DNA of 64,000 nucleotides from Paraphysoderma sedebokerense (Eukaryota; Blastocladiomycota; Physodermatomycetes; Physodermatales; Physodermataceae): NCBI GenBank assembly GCA_025602915.1, contig JAHLJZ010000002.1, positions 124,001 to 188,000 of the forward strand, read 5' to 3'. Shown piece by piece: positions 56,349 to 64,000 of this stretch (position 1 is its first letter; each line of letters starts with the position of its first letter). The notes under the pieces were generated by a model. It saw only the letters and a program-made list of their open reading frames with translations, ran no database searches and was not told where the DNA came from. The position numbers and the translations under genes were made by a program.

Positions 56349-58774
56349 TTAGTCTGCGTTTCTCTCCCACGGTTCCAAATACTTCAATCCCAACTTATCC
56401 CATATCTCGCGTTCGGTTTTGATCACCTCGTACTCCCCTGTGCCTTTGTTGAACAATCCATCACTAGAGAAAGAGTATCCACGACTATCGGCCACACGAC
56501 GGAGGGATCTTTCGATAGAAGTAGACCTGTATGGATTGTGAAAGGTTAGTCGGTAATCGCTACGATGAGAATGCGAAGTAACAACATACCCCATCCAACC
56601 TAACACTCCAGTAGCATATTGTTCTGGGGGAGCAAAAATCAAATCCAGCTGTCGGTAATGTTCATCGCTTGGTATTTTGATCGCGACGAATGCTTTCTCC
56701 AAGGAATCGAACCCTCCTGTTTTCTCTTTGGCCGCTCTTTTCATACGTAATTTCAAGCTCTTTTGAGCAGATTTCACAATCCGGGATTTCACTCTGTACT
56801 TTTCTTGAACTTCCGCCGGTTGGTCGGAGAGGTCTCGCCTCTTAGTGAAAGACAAGATATACTTGATTATTCCATCATCCACTAATTTCCGTGTCAAATG
56901 ATCTATTACGTCAAAATCTTTGATATTTTTAAGACGTGGTTCATCGGTATTAGTAACAGGCTGGAGTGTCGGTGATTGCGTAATGGCAGATGCCGGATAA
57001 GAGATAATTAAATCTAGATCGCCGAGGTTTGTCTTGCCGCGACAGTAGCCGCCAACGGGAGTGACTATATAACGCTTATCGAATTGATGTAATTCGTCGG
57101 TGATAAATTTAATGAGGCGTTCAGCGTGTGGTCGATCAAATCTAGCAATATTATGACAGCTTAGACAATCCTTCACAGTCACATCAGGGAAGAGAATGAT
57201 TTATCATACCTCTGCTGAAAGTCGTGAAACATTTCTACCCCATATCGAGTAGTTTCAGGCAGCGACTGCATAAATTCATCATCTTCCAACACATCTTCTA
57301 CAGACCTGTACCCTTTTGAATACCACTCGACCGCCGTTTTAGCTCCCACTCCGTATATTTTTGCAAAAGTATCGCAAACGTGAAACCATTCACTATTTTG
57401 GATGTCTTGTGCTTCAGAAATCATACCGTGTGAAAGGAATTCTCCGATTTTTGTAGCTATCTTTGATCCAATATGCGGTATATTTCTGACTTCGTCCATT
57501 GACGAGACTCTTCGTGGGTGAGCCTAGACGGGCAATCTTGATCAGAGCTGAACAGAGGAAAATGGCGCGGGAAGAGATGAGATTGAAGTTACAATTAAAG
57601 CAGATATCGCTCTCTCATAACTAAGTTTACTATATCGCCTGGTCTCGTCTCTCATGAGCTGCCTCTGTCTGGCGATAATTTTGAGTTGAGAAACTAGTTC
57701 CTTATTGTGATGGTCCAGAAGATGTGGCCTCGTCACTTCTTCAGATGGTATCTTTTTGATTGAGGAAGACGTCTCATCGTCAGTCATATAGCCAGAATAA
57801 GACGATGCATTTGAAGCGGTGGAGACGGTTGTTGTTGAATCTTCACTCGTGTTGTCCGAATCATTTGACCTTTGCGGGGTTTGAACTTTAGTCGATTATC
57901 CAAATAGTATTGTAATTTGAACATATAGTCATACTCTGATTGCAATCTCTTAATCGCTCGGGACGGCATCAAATCGTCTTGTTCGACCTTTCTTTTACGA
58001 GAAATCGGCTTCATCTCACCGGAGCTATCTTCAGACAATTCGTCAAGCGTTCTATCCACCCCGTTTTGGGGCACCTTTGCTACTGACATCTCTGATTTTA
58101 CAGACACAGTACTCTGTAAATTATCCGGTGGAGCATACAAACATTTGATGTAACCTTCAAACGGCAATGCTTGCCGTTTGTCTAGACTGACGATCGTCGT
58201 AAAAGGGGTAAATTGTAAGCGGAGGCCGAAGTTCAAATGATGCTTAAAGAGCTATGACAAACCAATCCTTGACCCAAGAAACAGGAAGCACAGGTATCGA
58301 CTCCGGAACTTTTCCCTTGGTCGCAGCAATTATCTGATGATAAACACCGTTGAGATGTTTCTCAATTCTGTTTTTTGTCCTCAAAGCCGTAATGGCAGCA
58401 CTGATTCCATTTGACCGAGGAGAGCCAAATATATCAACTACTGATGCTCCTAGATAGTACATAGAGATGGTAAAAGAATAAATCAACATTCTGCGAACCA
58501 CTGCAGTGGACATTGATCACTCAATGAAAACTCAGATTGCAATACCATTTCGTTCGGCCGCAGATTTTAATTCTTGCAAGTCGGATTTTGGAAAATTGGT
58601 CGGTATGAAATAGAAAGTGAGGCCTCTAAAATAATCTGCCACTCCATTTCCCTCCGTATCATCCCCATTGATACTAGCGAGGCCAGTCGTCATCATTTGG
58701 ACATTGTCGGATTCCGGAGCCTGAGCCTGTCCGACTGAGTCGACAATATCTGCTGCACACGTGATGAATATCAT
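56349..58774 (-). CDS. POL4: X-family DNA polymerase with BRCT domain (Pol IV-like)
   Basis: A gap-filling polymerase for end joining and base excision repair. The start is 58,774 (MIFITCAADIVDSVGQ). The N-terminal BRCT domain reads FRGLTFYFIPTNFPKSDLQE across an intron to GASVVDIFGSPRSNG and SIPVLPVSWVKDWF. A Ser/Lys linker follows. Then the 8-kDa domain (NKELVSQLKIIARQRQLMRD; YSKLSYERAISAL), helix-hairpin-helix (VRNIPHIGSKIATKIGEFL; AKIYGVGAKTAVEWYSKGY) and palm (IVTPVGGYCRGKTNLGDLDL with the catalytic Asp pair; YRQLDLIFAPPEQY with the third; GVLGWMG). It ends GLKYLEPWERNAD. In the linker near 57,900 the frame changes between the two exons without a clear intron. Confidence 0.85.
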
Positions 58775-59238
58775 AAGTATTTATTTTCATCAGTCGATTT
58801 AATCATATGATAATCTTACAAAAATTACGAGACTTATGATTTAATTTATGCTAAATCTGGTATTTTGTCGGCAGAAATGGGAGTCCATCGCGAGATCATA
58901 CTTGGCGCACATCAAGCGGTGTAAAGGAATGAAATCCCATTATCGTTTCGTACCAATGTCACATATAAATAGATACTGCAATCGAGCTGATGAAAACAGA
59001 AAACTTTCTTATATATAAGAAATGTACGCTATGTCTCGAGATTCTCGACCATGGCATTACAGTCTATTGTCAATTTTCAATTTTCAATTTAGCGTTTCCG
59101 ACCAACTGCCACCGCACGAGTGCCAATTAATGTGGCATCAAGTTTTGAAAGATACTCGACATTGTTTAGTATAGAAATAAGGATACTAAGTTTCTCTCAG
59201 AACATCGTCATTCCTTTCAAGTTTTAGTATACCTTGAA
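58775..59238. promoter_or_regulatory. Divergent promoter region, POL4 and epoxide hydrolase
   Basis: 464-bp head-to-head spacer, AT-rich, with ATATATAAG near 59,011. No gene seen. Confidence 0.4.
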
Positions 59239-60758
59239 ATGGCGGCCTCACCAAAGCCCTTTAGGATATCAGTTCCCGACTCTGTCTTATCCGATTTAAA
59301 GGCCCAACTCTCGGCCGCTTTGTCGAGGCCTCTCCCCACAAACCTATCCGACGCTGGACTATGGGAAGGCGGGACCAACCCTGACTACTTGAAGGACCTT
59401 TTGACATATTGGAAAGATCAGTATGATTGGAGAACGTTTGAAAAACAGCTCAACTCGTTCGACATGTTTACGTTGGAATCAAACGGTCTAGAAGTGCATT
59501 TCATCCATGCGAAAAGTCCACGAGAAGATGCTGTTCCTTTGTTGTTGTCCCATGGTTGGCCAGGTAAGTATTCCAACTTATGTATCTCTAATCCATGATT
59601 CCAAATAATTTAAATATCCGTGTGCTGTTCATCAGGCAGTATATTTGAATTCCACAAGATAATACCGCTTTTAACCAACCCGACTTCCCGCGACGATCCC
59701 GCTTTTCATGTCGTTGCACCCTCGTTGCCTGGTTTTGGCTTCTCCGAAGTACCGAAAAATAAAGGATGGGGTGTTAAAAGAATAGCGAAAACATTTGATG
59801 AACTCATGAGAAAACTGGGATATCCGAAGTACGTCGCCCAAGGTAGGTTTAATGTTGTTGTCTCAGGAGTACTGTCATCAGATTTATTAACTGCTGGCAG
59901 GTGGAGACTGGGGAGGAATCATTTCTCGCTGTATTGCAATCGATTATCCTCAGTCCTGCGTCGCTGTTCATGTTAACATGTTAATTGCTGGACCACCTTA
60001 TCGCAATCCATTTCGCCTCTTCCAGATTGCGCTCCATTATTTCACCCCTGGATGGTCAGGTTTGTCTCAACTCTCGGGAATATCAGAACAGGAAGGAAAG
60101 TGGTTCAAAGACTCTTTGCGTTTTGTCGTTGAGGGAAGCGGTTATCAACTCATACAAATGACAAGGCCGCAGACGCTAGGGATGGCTTTGGATAGCAGTC
60201 CAGTCGCTTTGGCTTCTTGGGTGGGTTGAATTTGCAGCTTTTACATTCATGCTCATTTATTAATATTATTGTATGAAATTTAGATAACAGAAAAATTCCA
60301 CGGATGGTCAGACATAAAAGATGGGAACATCGAAAGTCGATACTCAAAAGATGAGGTAACCCATTTTAACTGTGTTCAGCCTTCATTCGTGGCCATGATT
60401 AATTGAGATTATTGTACTTTTCTTTATTATGTAGCTACTCACCAATATCATGATTTACTATGTCACTCGTACAATCAATAGTTCTCTTCGAATTTACCGG
60501 GAACATCTTCCCGCTGAGTACGCTATTCATACTACGTATTGTCCCACACCAATGGGCGTTGCTTTATTTCCAAAAGATATATACAAATTCCCGCAATCTT
60601 GGGCTAAGCATTATAACAACATAGTTCAATGGACGGTCATGGAAAAAGGGGGTCACTTTGCGGCTATGGAGGAACCGGAACTGTTGGTTGGAGATTTGAG
60701 AAAGTTTGTAAAGACAGATATTGTACAGAATGCGGTGAAGGCGTCGAGCAAGTTGTAA
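59239..60758 (+). CDS. Microsomal-type epoxide hydrolase
   Basis: An alpha/beta hydrolase that opens epoxides to diols, related to EPHX1. Exons 59,239-59,563, 59,636-59,842, 59,901-60,220, 60,286-60,355 and 60,435-60,758. It starts MAASPKPFRISVPDSVLSDL, then the EPHX1 N-terminal region (WEGGTNPDYLKDLLTYWKDQ). The oxyanion motif HGWPGSIFEFHKII is split by intron 1. The nucleophile is Asp in GGDWGGIISRCIAIDYP, across intron 3. The cap region and FHGWSD follow. The catalytic His is in EKGGHFAAMEEPELL. No N-terminal membrane anchor is visible, unlike mammalian EPHX1, so the enzyme may be soluble. Confidence 0.9.
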
Positions 60759-61911
60759 TTATATTATTAAAATCGAAAGAAATTCAGATTCAAGTAACAG
60801 TTGTAAATTTAGAAAGATATCAAGGAGTTAGAATTGGCGGCGAAATCCCGTCAGCGGTGGACGGAGAAATCATCGCTTTCCAGCTCGCCTGAGTCGAGAG
60901 CAAACTTTGTTGAAGGCACTTAAGATTAGAAATGTATTCATGTATATTAATGGGCTAACCCAGACCAAGGCAACACATGCAAGTGAGATTTACTATTTAA
61001 TGAATGTGTATACATTATTGATACTCGAATAACGCACAATTTTGTATTTCGTTCGGCAAGTGGGCAGGAAACCTAGCAAAGTGTTAACACTTTCCGATTC
61101 CTGGAATGTGTTTAGTCTCCATCCTGGCCAGACAATTTGAGGAATATCTGTCTCGACTCTCGCATCTCGATTGCTGAGAATATGACGGGGACCTCAAGAG
61201 AAAAATTATGAGAAGAACGGAATGAATTCGTTGTCACATGCGTCATATGCATGCCGACTATGGCCCGGTAGGGCCCGAGTTTTCAATTCACGGCGTTATG
61301 ATCGAAAATTAAACGAAGCTTTCGGATCGGCTTTTTTAGCCAGGAGAAAAAATAATGACGAGCTTGAAACGCAAATATGTAGAAAGTGAATTTATGGTGC
61401 ATAAATAGTGAACCTTTAGTGAATATGAAACTGCAGAACTTAATGTTGAAGAACGCGAACACGACAATATAGAGATGCATCTAAAATAAAGCTGCTAGGA
61501 TGACATAGTAGTGAATTCAACAGCTTAATATTATCCTGCATTATTGTACAATTCTCTGAACAGGGTTAATTCATCATTTGCTACAGGTTTGCACAATCCA
61601 TGCCAAGATGTATTTCAAATAAATTGTTATACGATACTTCTTTGTCTGAGAATGCTACTAAAAATGGTAATAGTTCTGCTTCGAGCAATGACGCGATTGA
61701 ATATGGTCGGAAGTTAGAAATCAAATTCCCGATGCAATGTCCTTGACTGTCACCTTGGCGATTGTTCGTCCCATCGCGTCCCCTGGAATGGAGGCGAGAA
61801 TCTCTATTAAAAGCACAGCGTCCATCGACATTGTAGCTCTGTAAGTTCAAAAGAGGTTTTTGCAATATACATAATTGAATATTTGAGGACATTGAAACAA
61901 GAAGGTCAAGG
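60759..61911. other. Intergenic, no gene seen
   Basis: 1.15 kb between the epoxide hydrolase and the PstS-like gene; open frames here show no recognisable content. Confidence 0.4.
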
Positions 61912-64000
61912 ATGCAAAAGTTCCTCACGGCCTTCGTCATCTTTAGCACTCTGACAACGGTGTTCACGCAGGGTACAAGGGGTATGCAATTCCTTTTAAA
62001 AGGTTTAATGCGGAAGTCCTGACAAGCCTCGGTCAAATATAATGCTACAATACGGCTACAGAAACGACCTCCATTCGCGGTGGAGGTTCGACTTTTGGAG
62101 CTCCCTTGTACAACCAGTGGATGTCGGTATATAACGGCCTCCAAAAATGGAACGGGTCTGCCCAAGTTCAATATCGAACAACAGGAACATCAGTTGGAAA
62201 GGCTTTGTATGTAGCTTATATATAAGGGGGAGATGACACACTTATGAAAATCTAACTGAGCTTCGTATTATCTACATCCACCAAGGCTTCTGAACAAAAC
62301 ATCAATGTTCGCAGAAGGGTTAGTGCCAAGACAGCTTTCTCTCTCGAGCCCATTTCACCGCATATTTTAATTCGTTTCTTTTATCGTTCAGTGATAGCGA
62401 ATGGACTCCAGAAGAGTTAAACTCTTTCAGTAACCAAGATATTATCAAGATACCCGCTGTAGCTGGGGCTGTCGTCCTGGGCTACAACATTCCGGAGATG
62501 GCTAATCTACCTGACGTCTATTTAAACTTTTCCCGTGAAATCGCTGCTGATATTTTTCTTGGAAAAGTAACAAGATGGAATGATCCTGCTTTGCAAGCAC
62601 TTAACCCTGCTGTTCAGGTATCTATATTAGTTTGAACTGCTAGGCGGTTGATTGATTTTTGACTCCGTCGCTGAAGATGCCGAATCAAACCATCAATATC
62701 GTTGTCAGAAGGGACAGAGGTCCCACTTCCTACAAGTTTACCGCTGCTTTGTCTAAGTTCAGCGACGAATTTAGAACTAGAATCGGTGAGTTCGTTGTTT
62801 CTAGCACCGCGACATCAGCTTTACTAATTTCACTCTCGTAGGGCCGTCATCGCTGCCTTCTTGGGTCGTCGTAAGTAGTTCCGTGCTCATTGGAGGTGTT
62901 GTTATCTGCTAACTATTTTGATTTTACTGAACATAGCAACATTACAATGCTACCGGAAATGGTGGAGTTGCGTAAGTCTTCCGACGCCTTGATTCCTTCT
63001 TTTCATGTACCGAGACTCAAAGCGTAAAATATCTAGACGAGCGGTTTATGGATTTGAGTACTCCATTGGTTATATGGGAGTTGCGTCCGCCGAAGAGAAC
63101 AACCTTCCGTATGTTCATCATTTCACTCATCATGATTAAATCAAACAAAATGTTTAACGGAATTTGACGAAACAGTTATGCAACGTTAATCAACCGTACA
63201 GGAAAATATGTTCGAGCAAATTACCAGAATGCTGAACCTGCTTTCTCAAATTTATCCACTTCTGCTGTAGCTGCACTTGGAAATTTGACTGGTGACCTCG
63301 ATCTCCATGATGCTGATGGCGACAACACATATCCTATCGTTGGTATAACTTATTACTTGTTGTACAGAACAGTGGCACAAGACCAATGTGAACTGGCAAG
63401 GTTTGTCTCGTACGTCCAATTGTATCCAACGCTAAACAGCTGATTTAAAATTCATGTAGACAAACGGCCCGATACTTACATTGGACTTATACTTCACCGG
63501 TAAGAATAAGATGCTCGATAAATTCTGCAATGCCTTTATAACTAACTAATGCTTAATACAGGCTGCCGTTGACATTGCTCAGAAAATGTCCTATATCCCA
63601 ATGAGTGGAATTCTTCTCGACCGTGTTCTTGGCGCTCTTAAAAAAATAGCTTGCAAAACTCCGGAAAAAAATGTGACATTGTTTGGACAATGTAAGGTAT
63701 TCTTTGCTTTGTGTACTTCCTGTACAATTTACTGACTACCCTTATTTGCAGCCGTCTGCGATGTAAGTGTAGTCTGGAGGATAACGGCAATTCTTGGGTA
63801 CTAACGATTTAAAAATAGGATGGGTGCAAATACGGATCATGCAAATACAATTTTAGTTTCCAGCCGGCAACGGAAGTTTGTCAGTGTGAATTAGGATTCA
63901 AGAACAGACAGTTCCAGAACTGTTCCGAAGAAGTTGTGGCAGTCATCATGGACACCAACAATCCAATCGCCCTGTTCATTTTAATCCTCACTACATTATT
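61912..64000 (+). CDS. PstS-like phosphate-binding ectodomain with EGF-like module (3' end outside window)
   Basis: Exon 1 61,912-61,981 gives a signal peptide MQKFLTAFVIFSTLTTVFTQ. The next exons read SIRGGGSTFGAPLYNQWMSV, QYRTTGTSVGKAL, IIKIPAVAGAVVLGYNIPE, FLGKVTRWNDPALQALNP, NQTINIVVRRDRGPTSYKFT, VYGFEYSIGYMGVAS and YPIVGITYYLLYR. This is the order of a periplasmic-type phosphate-binding protein (PstS). A Cys-rich module follows (DGCKYGSCKY; ATEVCQCELGF; FQNC), then MDTNNPIALFILILTTL, the beginning of a membrane segment at the window end. At least eleven short exons. The layout suggests a plasma-membrane receptor or anchored binding protein; what follows the membrane segment cannot be seen. 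Confidence 0.85.

Noticed and set aside
61581-62171. 196-codon minus ORF opposite the PstS-like gene
   Set aside because: It overlaps well-supported plus-strand exons with conserved PstS motifs.
1-64000. tRNA, rRNA, riboswitch or virus-derived sequences
   Set aside because: None recognised by eye on either strand; a covariance-model scan was not possible here.

Overview
The window looks like nuclear DNA of an intron-rich, early-diverging fungus. The evidence is the gene set: SEN54, MED8, FAP1/NFX1, an X-family polymerase with a BRCT domain, NRDE2, SLX4, a hybrid histidine kinase with a CHASE-like sensor, and fungal-type SulP permeases. Genes carry many 50-100 nt GT-AG introns and the composition is moderately AT-rich. 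A Mucoromycota-like lineage is my inference; no rRNA or other taxonomic marker is present. I recognised no tRNA, rRNA, CRISPR array, transposon or virus-derived element.

Positions 1-13,480 are a mosaic of shuffled, apparently identical blocks. Six partial or complete copies of one small two-exon secreted-protein gene lie among pieces of at least two SulP sulfate permease paralogues, a 179-residue glycine-rich hydrophobic protein (two copies), and C-terminal exons of unrecognised genes. Several block joints fall at or within a few bases of start codons, stop codons or splice sites, and many share short microhomology. A promoter-like block sits in front of two different genes, and one joint fuses the permease N-terminus in frame to the tail of the secreted protein.

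Positions 13,481-33,200 are ordinary genes: the SulP 5' end, 2-Cys peroxiredoxin (TSA1), SLX4, NRDE2, a two-domain rhodanese (TUM1-like) and the CHASE hybrid histidine kinase. The peroxiredoxin and the kinase contain very small exons; an 11-nt exon encodes the kinase phospho-acceptor histidine.

Positions 33,200-44,700 hold a tandem array of eight genes plus one decayed copy, all on the minus strand. Each intact member encodes a 74-126 residue precursor: a conserved signal peptide, an acidic/Ser spacer, usually an Arg/Glu-rich dibasic stretch, and often a C-terminal mini-domain with two Cys around a Trp. They share a TATAAATA-like box about 145-175 bp before the ATG, a 5'-UTR intron, and, at several loci, an upstream TTATTCACCC element. 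This is the best candidate for an undescribed system: a family of secreted, possibly Kex2-processed peptides.

Positions 44,700-64,000 return to housekeeping genes: MED8, SEN54, FAP1, a PY-motif protein, POL4, an EPHX1-type epoxide hydrolase, and at the right edge a PstS-like phosphate-binding ectodomain with an EGF-like module leading into a membrane segment, cut by the window end.
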